Counted from the first letter of the stretch, positions 44,031 to 55,736 are shown. The stretch: DNA of 64,000 bases from Hysterium pulicare CBS 123377 (GCA_000467715.1 AJFK01001066.1:1-64000); one strand, 5' to 3'. Numbers and translations: made by a program. Notes: a model not told the origin generated them from the letters alone.

Positions 44031-46320
44031 CTATTGCGTATTAGAGCCAGAGCCGTGCGAGCCCTTTGAGGCTTTAGATATGCGAATGAAAAGGTCATTC
44101 AGAGAGAGAATGTTTTGGACGGTTCCCTCATCACATACAGCGACCTCAACGGGTTGGAACGACTCTTCCTCCTCCTCATGCTTCGGACTCTTGATTCGCT
44201 TTATGGCCTCATCCCAGGCGGTAGTGTCGGCCTCTTTTGTTTTACAATGCTCCAAGAATGCCTTGATATCGAGGATCTTTGGTGAGCCGCCCTCATTCAC
44301 AGTAACGAAGGCATAACGGAATCGTTCCGTGCCTCCCATCTTGGCGTCGGCCCCCGTCCCTTTGATGTACGCTTCTTGAAACAAGAAGATGGTCCATTCT
44401 CCAGGTACTAGCGGACACATCGTAATCGGAACGCTCTCAGCACTGGAATGATATGCTCCCCTGGCTAGCCGATACATCGCAGGTGGAATAGGGCGCACGC
44501 CATAGATGCTCTGTTGGCACGTAGCATCAGTAATCACAGATATAAACGAGGAAAAGCTCAGGAGAAGACTTACATCAAGGTCACTGAAAGCAAAGCATTT
44601 CGCGATACTTAGAGCAACTGACGAACCAGTGCCCGAAAAGGAGGAAAGTAAGTCCCCCGGGCTCAGCATGCTCAAGTGTTGCATCAGTCGCATTACGGCG
44701 ATAGTGACTTGGTCCGGTTGCAGAGGTATGTCATGAAGTGGCAACACACCATGTGAAAATTGGTGTTTGAACATGCGCGAGATATCGTACATGTTCTTGA
44801 CCTTGGCTTCCAAATCGGCTCTCCATGCAGCATCGAATAGGCAGGAATCGCGGTTGGTTGGGGCATCATTTTCATCTTTTTCGGGAGAGCGAATGTACAC
44901 AAATTGCTTGATAGCGCTGGCTATTGGAGCTGATCCGGCGGCTTCATCATCGTCTTCGTCGGCACGTCTCCAATAGTTGCGAGGCCATCTTAAACCTCGA
45001 GCGAATAACTCGGGTTGGAAAAGAGTCCCAATAGTGCCATCAAAGCAGAGAGGAAGCATTTCATCTAAGTCAAGCTGTGGATTGTTCCATACGTAAAGCT
45101 TATCGATGGCAGTCTTAACCAAAAGCTGAGTGATATCCTGCAGGATAATGTTGTTGTTTCCGGATAAGTCAAGCAATGACAGTTTAGTAATCCCTAAGTG
45201 TTCCACTAGGCTAGTGACTTGATGCCCGAGCAAATTGGGAAATGGACGAAGATCGATATCATCTTGCCCTTTGAGAGCTTTCCGAAGCAGTTCATATCCG
45301 AAAGGCGTGCTGGAGACAGCGCTCGGATGCTCGATCAAATATGACTTTAAATTGAGTTGAAAGATGGAGAGTTGCTCGACCTCCTCTAGTAATTGATCGT
45401 AATCGGGATCATCCAAGGCATGTTCAATAGCAGTCCTCATTGACAGCTCTGTAAGAAAGCGTATAGGCTGGGCATCATAGGTCGACTTCGTTTCCTTGGG
45501 CTGGTTGTTTGCTGATTCGGTTAAGCCGCGTTCCAATCGCGAACCCCATTCACCACGAGGCCATGCTTCATCTAAGCTGGCTACGTCAATGAGCGGGAAC
45601 TTCACTAACGAAGCCGCGATATCCTTCTTTTTCTTATCCCATGTGCTCTTGTGGTAATACAACGATAGATATTCATCTCCTTGCAGAGGAGTCAATGCCT
45701 TAAGCAATCCGTTTGTAGATTGGTTCTCGGACTCTCCATCGTTTCCAGGATGTCCCTCGCCAGCGTTCTGAAATCCGGCCAACTCTGTATCCCAAAGGAA
45801 CACAAAACAGTGCCGAACGTTGTTAGGCTCTGTAATGTCCAAGATAGTCACTCCATCATTGTTGTCACCAGCATCAAAGTCCATGTTCCAAGGTTCGGCG
45901 ATAGCGTTGCTGCTATATCCGGTCTCCAGATCGATCGATGTACCAAGGACTAAGCAGGTCATGATGAAAGGGAACTGTGGGTCTTGATCATTCCCTTGAA
46001 GCATCCACTTCTCCTCGGGTACTTGTTCCGCATTCTTGAGCTCGTTCTGAACGAGGCGTCGATTCTGAGAGTCTTGAAAGATCCGAATGAGTCTGCAGCA
46101 AGCTGGAAGAAGGCAGTCAGCTCGAGATCCATATTTATTTGGTGCAACGACATGATGAATCGACCCTGGAGAGACCATCGAAAAGTTGTTAATACTTTGA
46201 GAAGGTCAACTTACTGCGAAGTGCCGTGAATCCGTAAAGCCATTGGTGGTGAACGGCAGCTAAGCTACGGTAGCGACCATTGACTTTCGCAATGACAAAG
46301 AGCTGGTGTCGCTGGCCCAT
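44031..46320 (-). CDS. Conserved fungal protein of unknown function ('MGQRHQLFVIAK' family)
   Basis: Two exons, 46320-46215 and 46165-44031, with a 49-nt intron (46214-46166; donor GTAAGT, TTAAC branch-like site, acceptor CTCCAG) give 746 aa. Exon 1 encodes MGQRHQLFVIAKVNGRYR and then AAVHHQWLYGFTALRR, a beginning I recognise from a widespread fungal family without known function. That match is why the start is placed in exon 1 rather than at 46178. The middle contains one leucine-rich-like stretch (ITKLSLLDLSGNNNI) near residue 350. The C-terminal part (about 550-740) looks like a folded domain with PGEWTIFLFQEAYIKG. No membrane segment. The gene looks intact. Confidence 0.8.
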
Positions 46321-47582
46321 CTTTATGATTGTGTGGTCATTGTCAACGATGGAGAGAAGAAAAGGTGAGGTGGGGTAGTTGAAAACTTATGTGCTCCGTC
46401 GTGTAGATGATACGGCCACGCGCTATCACGTGCTCAGTTTAGGCACCTGCAACAATTGGGTCCATGTTGCACAACTGACTTCACTCTGCATACTCCGAAC
46501 CCGCCATTGAAAGGCTTTACGAAGGCTGCCCTTTCCCCAATGACTACAGCATTTCCGCTACAGATGGGATGAATGGTAGCCTACGCCTCCAATGCGATTA
46601 CTATTACTTTGGTTTCCAGAAGTCCAGTTCGATGAAACGGCATCATCTCCCACGATATATCATTCCTACGTGAAAGTTCTTCTTGCGTGCCCACTAGACT
46701 CGCCATGTTCAAAGATCATGTCATCTGAAAGGTCTGCGTGATGCTGAGGAAGTTCCGATGCTCCCCTAGGCCCCTACTTCTATTGTCGTAACCTATCATC
46801 CAGTCATTGCCAAGTTCGGGTTTTCGATTTACGTTCTCCACTGTCTCGTAAGAGCTGAGATGTAGCACCAACGAGATCTGTGTCAAAATCAGAAGAAACT
46901 CACGCGAAAGAACTTATAAACGATGTCGTAAAGAGCGAAATCCGGCAGCTCACGTCCAGTCAATCTTCCGAAGGACGCTAAATCTCGAAACCGCCGTTAA
47001 CGATTCTCGTTTCTAGTGGAATCCATCGTAGACGCAGAACGTTGATTCCCCAAAGCATTGAAAACGGTTTCGACCTTTAGAGGAATTAATCCTAGACGAG
47101 GATCGCTAATCGTACAAATCACTGATTTTGGTTTTCGTTTTGGTTGAATACTTTCTGCTCTTGGAAGCTAAATGTTCAACCTGTTGACTACTAAGATCAA
47201 GAACGAGCGTCTTGCCGAGTGGCCATGAAATGAGAGTTTAGGAGGGGTCATGAAGGGTATACAAGTGGTCCTGGTATAGGGAGAAAATGGTGGGCGAGGA
47301 TGATAGGGCTCACGCTGGACTGTCGATCCAACTGCCGGAGAACTTGGAGTTAAGGATTCGCCGGAACAGAGCATGCTAAATGAGCACCGTGAAGGATCCA
47401 GCTTGCTCGGAGTAAGGGACAAGTGGGTTGCTTATTATAATGTAGCTCGGGACTCGGAGCCTTGGGTCCTTGAGCGGCTTATCTGTTCATCTGGAGAGTT
47501 GAATGGAGGTTCACAAAGCTAACTTCTACACCCAAGTACTGTTGTTGGTAGGCTTAGATGCACAGAGGTTGGATTCTATCCT
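46321..47582. other. Intergenic region without a recognised gene
   Basis: It holds the promoter of the preceding minus-strand gene. The remaining frames are short and show no motifs. Confidence 0.4.
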
Positions 47583-48720
47583 TTATACGTGTCTCCTAAG
47601 TAAGTCGCATCGGAATGCCTCCGGTTCTACCTTTTCTGAGAGACTGAAGGCAGCCATGTATGACTCTAAGTCGTGGCTATTATGAAAGCCATCAATGGGA
47701 GCGCTCGTGGTCTCTACTAGAACTCGCAGCTCTGGTCCTTCATCACGTGAATCCGTGAGCCGTCTATCGGACCCCGCTTGTGAACTTTGTGGTGGCTGTA
47801 AATAATCCAGTTCCATCCGGCTCTCAGATTGGATGACCTCTTGTTCATCGGACTGGCCTAACTCCTGTAGTTCTTCGAGCTTCTTCATAAAAACGTCTCC
47901 GTCGTGAATTCCCGTAGAGGACATCTTTAAGGTCACAGTGAGCTGCTTCAAACATAATATACGCATCAGCACTTGGAGATGGCCCGATTTCGATGGTAGC
48001 CAAGGATACGAGGATCGAATTGGGGGACTTGAATTTCATCCGCCGTCTTAGTCTCTCGAGGTTGGTCTGCTCGTCTTTGTAACACTTTCGTCGTCTGGCG
48101 ATAAATACTTGACCGCCAAGGTTCTGTACTGTGACACCTTAGATTGCTCCTCTCGTGACAGTATCATTCGTCTGGTAACGTGTTGCGTACCAGGAATCTC
48201 CTCACTCTGGCGACATGCTGAACGAGACCCTCTGGAAGCCTTTTGCGGTCATCCCTGAGAGATTTGGGATCAACAGGGAGGATATAAACTGCTCCCTGTA
48301 AAAAGATCGCCGAAACCTCAAAGGCAGGAAAGACAGATTTTCTTCGTCAATTGGCAAATCATCATCTGTCCGTCCGGATACATCCAGAAAATGGCTTTTG
48401 AATCCCTCGGCAATTCTGTCAGAGAACCCAATCCATACAAGAATCGATAGTACCCTTAAGCTACATAGTTCGACTCGCCGCCTTTCACGCATGAGTAAAA
48501 GTCGGCCCAGGAAGTAGCCCAGAGCCGATCTGCCCTTATATTGCTGCATCCATGTGACTCGAATCCGATGAAATGGCAGCCAATGTAGTTCCCCCATATT
48601 GGCCGGACCTTGCAAAGACTCTCCTAAGCCATTTTGTATTTCGTCGCGGAGGTCTCTTATCTCTCCATAAGTATCTCTCGGCTCTGCGATCCCTATTGCC
48701 GGATTGTAGATAGCCTGCAT
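47583..48720 (-). pseudogene. Remains of a fungal protein-kinase-like gene
   Basis: The minus-strand frame 48720-48202 has an N-terminal region resembling the accessory domain before certain fungal kinases (LCSLRVLSILVWIGFSD, then DDLPIDEENLSFLPLRFRR). Further on, SPNSILVSLATIEIGPSPSA and AYIMFEAAHCDLKDVL (about 48020-47900) resemble the strand-hinge region of the N-lobe ('H.N.V.L...Y.L.FE.A..DL'). The pieces lie in different frames, no catalytic loop was found, and the last frame (47972-47583) ends in unrelated acidic sequence. A decayed kinase is the best reading; a live gene with introns I missed is possible. Confidence 0.4.
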
Positions 48721-49482
48721 TGCTCCCAGTCACCAGTGTTGTTCATTTGTGCCACAAAACGCTCTTCTCCTGGCAGCCCCTGGGTTAGCCTTGCGATATG
48801 GGAATTGGTTCGTTTTGGAAGTGGAGAGGCGTCATATAGCGTAGCTGCATCGGCAGACATAGACACTAGCTGAAGAACGACAGTCGTAGCGGGAGGGCGG
48901 AGAGCGAGGGAGGATCATGGCAGGCTGGGTAGGTTGGAGCAGGTTGCGACGCGGAAGTAAGGCTGGCAGGGCTGCAGGGCTGTTCGGTTCCGGTTACTAG
49001 AGAGGATCAACATTCGTTTATGCACAAATAATGCAAGGATCTCCGGCGAGTGAGATCTTGTCTTCTTATTTTCACTAAATTATCAAATATTATCTGAGCT
49101 TCTACGGCAAATGCTACCATTTTTAACTGCTATAGAGTTGGCTCTTCTATGATTGTCGCATTGCAGAGATCTCGGCTGCGGAATACTATGCTTAATTCGT
49201 GATATTCTCCACTATAGTATTAAGCCATCCCATTCGCAAGAAAGTCGAGGAAAAACATCCGAAGAGTGGCAAAATAGGGGAGAAAGTAGTCATTGTATTA
49301 CTATCTAGCTTGGAAGCACCTTATGAATGGCCAACCTCGTAAACACCTCAGCGTTAGAGCTTCTGCTTCCATAAATAGTCTACATTTTCTCCAATTCATC
49401 TAACATATGAAGCGAAGTGGTCACAGTATAAGAATAGTTTCACATCACAATCCAACATCCAACCCACTTTCTGTATACCCCA
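48721..49482. other. Intergenic region
   Basis: No gene recognised. The part from about 49020 to 49300 is AT-rich. Confidence 0.4.
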
Positions 49483-50011
49483 TCACCAGAACCCCTGCCT
49501 AACAGCCTCCTCCCCAATCAACTTCCTCCCCGCAGACTCTCCCACACACCACTCCACCGGCTTGAAAAGCTCAAACATGCCCACCATCTTCAGCAACGAC
49601 AGCGCAAGTTTCATTTCCTCTCCAACAAGTCTCTGCTCCTTCTCCTTCTCTTTCTCCTCTGCCACAGCTTCGGTATCCCCTTCTCCCTCCCGCTCCTTCC
49701 CCGCGATAATAGCAGCCTCTGGACCATCGTATTTGCGCAGATTGAATAGGAATGTGGCGATGGTGCCTGTGGGGATCTTCTCGCCGGAGGAGAGTTGCAC
49801 GACGGGGAAGGACGAGCCGCTGGGAAGGAGCTTTTGCGAGTTGAGCTTTTGGAGGGCATTGTTGTTTTCGTGGTTGTCGGAAATTATGCCGGGCTTTTGA
49901 GGGTTCTGGGGTTCACTGTTAGTACATGGTCTTGGATAGGTAAGACGGTGAGGAAGAGCATACAGAATCGGTGGAGGTGACTTCGTTCGGATTGATGGGT
50001 CGAGAGGACAT
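49483..50011 (-). CDS. Small conserved fungal protein (156 aa)
   Basis: Two exons, 50011-49964 and 49905-49483, flank a 58-nt intron (donor GTATGC, TACTAAC branch, acceptor CCCAG) with phase 0. The product starts MSSRPINPNEVTS and continues with KPGIISDNHENNNALQKLNS, SSFPVVQLSSGEKIPTGTIA and TFLFNLRKYDG. This is a pattern I recall from a common ascomycete family of unknown function. An acidic Glu/Lys-rich insert (EREGEGDTEAVAEEKEKEKE) precedes the conserved end (MFELFKPVEWCVGESAGRKL). No signal peptide. It diverges from the NACHT gene at 50993 over about 980 bp. Confidence 0.75.
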
Positions 50012-50992
50012 TTTGACGTGGGTCTTTGGATAGTCGGATGGGACTGTCTTCAGGAGTCGACAATAGTAATGAGTCGTGGTAGACTATGAATCGAGATAAG
50101 GTTAGTTGAAGCTAGAGTCACTTTGATTGTTACGAAGCTGTTGATGCCGTTTGATAGAGTAATTAGTGAGGGAGCAACAGGGTCTTTATATATCTTTGAG
50201 AGTGCCATTCTGGTCTACGTGTTCGTATCGAAGATTCGTAGCATTGTAGCATTTTCGGTGGCTCGTGTCTATGTCGAGTGTTGCGCGAGCAAGCTCGCGA
50301 TGTTTCTTGATGGGTTGAGGCCGGTCTTGCATGCGTTCGCGAAGGCCGAGAGGAGGGTCTGTGCGTCGGCACGTATCTTGTCTACAGGCTTGTGTGCTTC
50401 ACAAGAGGATCATTCTATTATTCACTCGAATGCCAGCTCAATGCTAGATTGGACTTGCTTGTAATCATGATCCTATGTCAGCACCCTCTTTCTGTCTCTT
50501 TATAACTGCAATTCCCAATTTTCAGGGCGCTCTCGTTAAAGGGTTCTACAGTCCACAAGCTTGAAAAAGAGTTTGATTAAGCTCAACCACGCGTAAGCGG
50601 TGATTATGTTTAAAGCTCTCATTTATGGTTGATTTCATTGAATAATGTAACGGTGTTGCTTTAATTTTGCGTTGAGTTCTCGTTGGTTTAGTCCACAAGC
50701 TTAAAATCTGCTCGTAATGCTCCATTTACATACGAGGAGTTCGTTGCAATTCGAGTGTATTGGCCATTATACCACATATATCACATGTCTCCGGTTTGAC
50801 GAAGCACGGCGGCTGATGGGGATGCTTGGTTGGTCCTTAGGCAGCCATGCATCCTGCATGGGCTAACTTACGCAGCCGCAGCGTCACGAAACTAATCTCA
50901 GCCTTGCACCTCATGTCGAGGATGCCCTCTGATCCTTGTGAACGCATTCATACAACAACAAACCTCCGCTGGCCGACAGCGTACGGCTCGAG
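50012..50992. promoter_or_regulatory. Divergent promoter region between small protein and NACHT gene
   Basis: The 981-bp spacer separates two divergent starts and should carry both promoters. Copy B of the dispersed element (50550-50702) sits in its second half, about 290 bp before the NACHT ATG, and could influence expression. Confidence 0.45.
50550..50702 (-). mobile_element. Short dispersed element, copy B (SINE- or MITE-like)
   Basis: The 127-bp body (50563-50689) matches copy A at 16753-16879 in inverted orientation. It is flanked immediately on both sides by the perfect 13-bp direct repeat AGTCCACAAGCTT (50550-50562 and 50690-50702), a convincing target-site duplication. Differences from copy A are mostly A/T in this copy. 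No coding capacity. Confidence 0.75.
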
Positions 50993-53900
50993 ATGGAAGC
51001 ACTCGCTGCATTTGGTGTGGCTTGCAACGTAATACAAATTATCGAATTCAGCAAGAATACGGCTGTTCTCTGTCGACAAGTCCATAAGCAGGGTGCGTCG
51101 TTTGACCATTTGGATCTAGATGAAAGGTCCAAACATATCTCAAGGGCTGCCGAGGGCGTCCAAGAATGGCTTGACCGGTTGGCGAAAACACACAAACGTT
51201 TGACTACCACGGAGTGCCAGCTTAAAGACCTTGCCGGTAAATGCATCAGCACAGCAGACGATCTTCAGACTCAACTCAAAAGGATTGAAAGAGGAGACCG
51301 CAAAGGTTGGCTTGGCACTTTGAGAACGACAGGAAGAATAATGAGGAGGAGGACGGCGATTGAGGATATTGAAACGAAGTTGTCTAAATATCAGAGCAGC
51401 CTTCAAACTATGATAACGGTTCATATGAGGTACGAAATCGACATTTCGAATGTTCCATTGCTTTGCTATTACTGTTTCGCTCATTTTTATAGTCGAGAAC
51501 AGGCAATAGTGATCACGAAGCAACAAGATCAATTTCGGGATATGGATGACTCGCTGAGGATTTTCATTCAGAGAATTTCCGAGGGCCAAACGGAGATATC
51601 TCAGCTCGTGAAAGCGGACGCTCTTGAAATGCGCCAAATAGTTGCAAGGGAAGGCCGCGATACCCGGGAGCATATCGCTCAAGGGTTTGAGGGGTTGAAA
51701 GCAGACCGAGCAACAGAAGCACACCGAGAGCGCTTACTGACTAGTCTAAAATACCCCGAAATGAATGAGCGAAGGAACAACATTACAGAAATCCACACTG
51801 GCACTTTCCAGTGGATATACGACGATGTCAAGCACACCTTTGCAACTTTTCTCAGAACTGAACAACCCATGTACTGGATTCAAGGGAAGCCAGGTTCAGG
51901 GAAATCAAGCCTGATGAAGTTCCTCCACGAGAACATCAGGACGATGGAGGCGCTAAAGAAATGGAAGATGGGAGAGGATCCCGTTTTGCTCTCGTTCTTC
52001 TTCTGGCTCTCCGGCAGTCCTTTGCAGAGGAATTTCAAGGGGCTCTGGTGCTCGCTGCTCTTCCAACTGCTTACGGAAAACTCGCGAGTGATAGTTCTAC
52101 TGCAAGCTCAACGCCAAAGCCTTCTCGGAAAGGAATATCTTGCAGATTGGTCTCCAAAGGAGTTATTCGAAACATTCGTTCTGGCAGTAAACCTTTTGTC
52201 CCGGCCACTATGTATCTTGCTCGACGGGCTTGACGAATACGATAAGGATGAGGATGTTTCAGATCTTCTTCAATGTATTCGGACCCTTTCATCGATACCA
52301 CACATAAAGCTCATTGTCTCAAGTCGACCAGAGCTTGAACTAGAAAGGTCATTTGGCAAAGCCCAACAGATGAAAGTGCAAGATTTGACCGTGCAGGATA
52401 TCAGGAAATATGCGGACGATCTTCTCCGAAGGGCTGTCGTAGAGGCCGACCTTGAAACTATAGGGGACCACGAGATCTCGGTGCTCGTGAATATGATAGT
52501 ACGGAAAGCCGATGGGGTATTTCTTTGGGTTTCGTACGCCCTAAAAAGCCTGATGAGTGGTCTTATCGAGTGGGAAGGCTGGAATGAGTTACGCGACCGC
52601 CTAGACGAATGTCCTAGCAAAATCCAGGATTTCTATCAGCAAATGTGGAATCGATTAAACAATAATACGAAGCGCGACCGCGAAGAAGCAGCCAATTACT
52701 TTCATTTCGTGATGCTAGGGAGTGCAGGTTATCTGCATGAACACTACTACAGACCCAGCGACTTAATAGTTCATCAGGGCGATCCCTGTGCCCTTTTAAT
52801 GTTGATGCTCCGGTCGAACGTTTCTCTTAGAGATAGAATACTTGATCAACAAGATGACATTAGTTGGAATGAACTGCTCCGGAGTTGTCGACAAACGGAG
52901 ATACGATTGAAAGCTCGATGTGCGGGTCTAGTGGAATTCTCTGAACCTCTTAGTCCACCGCAGGTAGAGACTACCAAGAGCAACGACTCGCATGACGTCC
53001 AGTCCTATTTAGGAAAGTCAGCAACTTTTATACATCGTAGTGTGCGCGATTTCCTCGTTGACACAGAGACCGGGCAAGAAATATTAAGTTATTGTAAGCT
53101 ATCAGCTGACGAAAGACTGATGGTATATACCATAGTGCTTACAGCATCCTTACTTCTACGGGACCGGCCTATCGTTCGTGTTGATTTCAGTAGAGTTCGA
53201 GATCTTTTGTGGCCACTTCGTTTACTCCACATGCAAAACTGCCCCACCGATGCACTCGTTCAGACCATGAACGTATGCATCACTGCATTCCAACGTGCGC
53301 TCACCAAGGAAGGGAAACAATGCCCTCTGGACGGATGGAACTTCCCATTGACAGATTTTGAAAAACCTCGTGGTCAGTTTGCCTTGTACAGTAGAGATTT
53401 TGTTGCTATGGCGGCTACCTATGAACTTGAAGCGTTCATCTCGGCCTACATCGAGCAGGTTGGGCGTGGGCGAAGACTTACGTCGTGGTACAGGGCTCAT
53501 TTGCTTATATGCAGCTCAACATTGACTTTGTTCAATCAAGACGCGGTTTCTCAGACTAGCCAGTTTGAGCGTATACAGTCGTATTTGGATGCAGGAGCGG
53601 ACCCGAACTTCGGCCAGTTCTACCAGGCACAGCTGCTGCCATGGTGGCGCGGAAACGACCAAGTTGACTTTACCTATGTTGAGCTTTGGGCGACCCCATT
53701 TTTGACATTTGTCAGAGAGAGATTGGTAGAGGAACTGGGGTTTAGGAACCAACCCCTCTGGATCAGTACGTTGGACAAATTTTTAACCTGTGGCGCAAGT
53801 CTACAACAACGTCTACCCGTGGCGATATCCCTGACGAAGAAACTTTCTGTCTTTGGGGGAGTAGTAGATGGCTACTTCCAGAGAGAAGAAGCGGTGGTCA

Positions 53901-54436
53901 CATGGCTTGTGCTGGAAGTCAACATTGTAGAATTGTTTCGCCGAATGTGCCGGTATGACATAGCCACCGAACTTCACGAACGATGGCATGAGCAATGTCG
54001 AGCATCTCGAAAGCTTTTCTACATCGTTCGCGAGGATCGAAGTTCCCCCCGCCTGCGCTGTTGGAAGGTCGAGGACGGCGACGAGGACTCGCGGCTATTG
54101 CTTTCCGCACTAGACTTGTACGAAACTGAGACAGAACGCTGGTGGTGTGAAGTTTCCAAGACGGCGAGAAAACAGAATCAGGAAAGGCAATGGTATTCGA
54201 TCGGCCCTGATGTCCATGGCTGGAAAGAAGATGAAGCGAGGTGGAACTCGATTGTCGAGAAATGCGTCGATGATATTATCGAACGGGGTAAGTGTCCAGA
54301 ATTGAGCGACCAGCAACTTCTTGGGGATATGAGAGAAAAAGGCTGGTTTGCGCCAAAGGGCTACGTTATGGAACCGTTTGAGCAATTTGAACCGTTTAAA
54401 GATGCGGCACAGGCTTGGAGCAGCCACGGAGGGTAA
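50993..54436 (+). CDS. NACHT-type STAND receptor (fungal NLR-like), second paralogue
   Basis: The frame encodes 1147 aa, or 1126 after a probable in-frame intron at 51430-51492. It begins MEALAAFGVACNVIQIIEFS, the fungal STAND N-terminal domain. FQWIYDDV precedes Walker A GKPGSGKSS at 298-306, and Walker B CILLDGLDEYD has its Asp at 411 and 414 (unspliced numbering). FIHRSVRDFLVD marks the DUF7791-type module. A lone ankyrin-like YLDAGADPNF appears near 870. The C-terminal 250 residues are a less conserved, charged region (DDIIERGKCPELSDQQLLGD). It shares order, intron place and 'FQWIYDD' with the receptor at 1312. By family it is a cytosolic sensor in non-self recognition. No breaks were seen. 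Confidence 0.9.
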   Translation: MEALAAFGVACNVIQIIEFSKNTAVLCRQVHKQGASFDHLDLDERSKHISRAAEGVQEWLDRLAKTHKRLTTTECQLKDLAGKCISTADDLQTQLKRIERGDRKGWLGTLRTTGRIMRRRTAIEDIETKLSKYQSSLQTMITVHMRYEIDISNVPLLCYYCFAHFYSREQAIVITKQQDQFRDMDDSLRIFIQRISEGQTEISQLVKADALEMRQIVAREGRDTREHIAQGFEGLKADRATEAHRERLLTSLKYPEMNERRNNITEIHTGTFQWIYDDVKHTFATFLRTEQPMYWIQGKPGSGKSSLMKFLHENIRTMEALKKWKMGEDPVLLSFFFWLSGSPLQRNFKGLWCSLLFQLLTENSRVIVLLQAQRQSLLGKEYLADWSPKELFETFVLAVNLLSRPLCILLDGLDEYDKDEDVSDLLQCIRTLSSIPHIKLIVSSRPELELERSFGKAQQMKVQDLTVQDIRKYADDLLRRAVVEADLETIGDHEISVLVNMIVRKADGVFLWVSYALKSLMSGLIEWEGWNELRDRLDECPSKIQDFYQQMWNRLNNNTKRDREEAANYFHFVMLGSAGYLHEHYYRPSDLIVHQGDPCALLMLMLRSNVSLRDRILDQQDDISWNELLRSCRQTEIRLKARCAGLVEFSEPLSPPQVETTKSNDSHDVQSYLGKSATFIHRSVRDFLVDTETGQEILSYCKLSADERLMVYTIVLTASLLLRDRPIVRVDFSRVRDLLWPLRLLHMQNCPTDALVQTMNVCITAFQRALTKEGKQCPLDGWNFPLTDFEKPRGQFALYSRDFVAMAATYELEAFISAYIEQVGRGRRLTSWYRAHLLICSSTLTLFNQDAVSQTSQFERIQSYLDAGADPNFGQFYQAQLLPWWRGNDQVDFTYVELWATPFLTFVRERLVEELGFRNQPLWISTLDKFLTCGASLQQRLPVAISLTKKLSVFGGVVDGYFQREEAVVTWLVLEVNIVELFRRMCRYDIATELHERWHEQCRASRKLFYIVREDRSSPRLRCWKVEDGDEDSRLLLSALDLYETETERWWCEVSKTARKQNQERQWYSIGPDVHGWKEDEARWNSIVEKCVDDIIERGKCPELSDQQLLGDMREKGWFAPKGYVMEPFEQFEPFKDAAQAWSSHGG
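51430..51492 (+). other. Probable 63-nt in-frame intron inside the second NACHT gene
   Basis: Donor GTACGA, acceptor TTTTATAG and a CTATTAC branch-like site. Phase 2 (AG|...|T), length divisible by three and no stop. It encodes a Cys/Tyr/Phe-rich insert (VPLLCYYCFAHFYS) that breaks charged helical sequence. It is in the equivalent place and phase as the intron of the gene at 1312. Confidence 0.7.
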
Positions 54437-55400
54437 CTCAGTACCCAGACCTAGATATCAACTCGTTTCTTTGCTGTCCTTTCTATATCATCTACTTCCC
54501 TTAGTGGCTCTCTTTATCTTCCATTTTTACTATTACAGCTAAACCCCTATTTTTTGCTGTCGACATCCAAGTTCATCTTTGCTATTTATCCCCAAGGGAA
54601 CTGAACGCATGGTTAGTTGGATCACGAATTCAATATTGACATGATTTTCGAGATATGTGTGTAGTGATTGGCGGCAACTGTTGGTAATTTGAACACTTTT
54701 GTAGATTAACATATTAATATCGTGGTAAAAAGAATGATGGCAATACGCCCTACGTAACATGTCACGGCAATATCTCTATAGCCAGATTAGCCGGTATAGC
54801 TTGTAGATGTGGATGTGGTGTACCGGGGTGCTGTGGTGTCGCGGTGTTGTCTGTTTGTGGTGTCGTGCTGTCATTTGTGGTGCCGTGCCGCGGAAATCGA
54901 CACATTTTCTGATTTCCTTCCTAATTAGGCAGTGATCTAATCTATATGCGGTATAGTGAGGTGCTGCCGAGCCGCTGTCGAGCCGCTGTCGAGCACTGTT
55001 GAGCACTGTTGAGCAACTGTTGAGCGACTGTTGACACTGTTGACACAGTTGAAATAGCCTGAGATCAACACTTTACTAACTTCTTTCCTAATTAGGCAAT
55101 GTTCTAGCAGTATTGAAATGTTGATATCGAACACTGGAGATTAATTCTTCTGCCAATTCTTTGCTACCATATACTGAGAAAGTTACTCCCTTGCAAAGAT
55201 ATTTTGTGGACCAGTGGCGAAGATATGATCAGCTGCCATTGTCCTAAAAGCTGACTTCTCAGTTTATTCCTATTCGAAGTTTAAGTGCATCACACCTCTT
55301 TTATCTACACCAAGGGCATAACGTCTCGCCGCCTCGGCCTCCTAATAACTGGCTGTGTCCCTTCTCTAAACCTTCTCTTTATGACCCTATTATAGATACA
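54437..55400. other. AT-rich intergenic region with composite tandem repeats
   Basis: It contains the NACHT terminator, then the repeat block at 54800-55135 (listed separately), then about 270 bp before the CorA-like fragment. No gene. Confidence 0.5.
54800..55135. repeat. Two-unit composite tandem repeat with internal microsatellites
   Basis: A flank block containing TTCCTAATTAGGCAGTG (from about 54893) recurs 168 bp later with TTTCCTAATTAGGCAATG (from about 55061). The first unit is preceded by GTGGTG-rich units (about 54808-54890). Between the two flanks lie eight degenerate 9-11 bp units drifting from GCCGCTGTCGA through GCACTGTTGA to CACAGTTGA (about 54965-55050). The drift along the array is unusually orderly. 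Confidence 0.7.
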
Positions 55401-55736
55401 TCATATCGTGAACGTCGCTCCCGTCACGATTAAACTAATAGCGAAGAAGATCCAGATAGCAGAGTTGACAGCAAACTCCAAAGTCCCATCATCAGCTCGT
55501 TGCGAAGTGAAGAACTGGGTCTCAAAGACAGTAGCGATGGTGGAGATGGGTAGGCAAAAGAGAGTAATGATAGCGATAGTCTTCATGATGGAGCTATCGC
55601 GTTGGACGACACGGGAATCTTGTTGCGTTACTAGGTTGAAAGATAAGTTGATGACGTTAGACACCCGCTTCTCCAGGCTCCGCAGGCGTAACTGGGTGCT
55701 TTGGAAAAGCCCTTTGCGATAGCTTAGACCTTTCAT
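55401..55736 (-). pseudogene. C-terminal fragment of a CorA-like membrane protein
   Basis: The 111-aa frame has a helical segment (RVSNVINLSFNLVTQQDSR), then SIMKTIAIITLFCLPISTIA (first membrane helix), TVFETQFFTSQ and a last hydrophobic helix (IWIFFAISLIVTGATF). This matches the end of fungal CorA-like Mg2+ transporter proteins, which often have HET-like or unknown N-terminal domains. In-frame sequence continues upstream to about 55835 (DRVIQSLESDYRHDSHN), but the large N-terminal part is missing. It is likely a truncated gene or the last exon of a lost gene. Confidence 0.6.

Noticed and set aside
54437-55400. Transposon with long terminal repeats around the repeat block
   Set aside because: The flank units are only about 50 bp, 168 bp apart, with no coding remains between them; a local tandem duplication explains them better.
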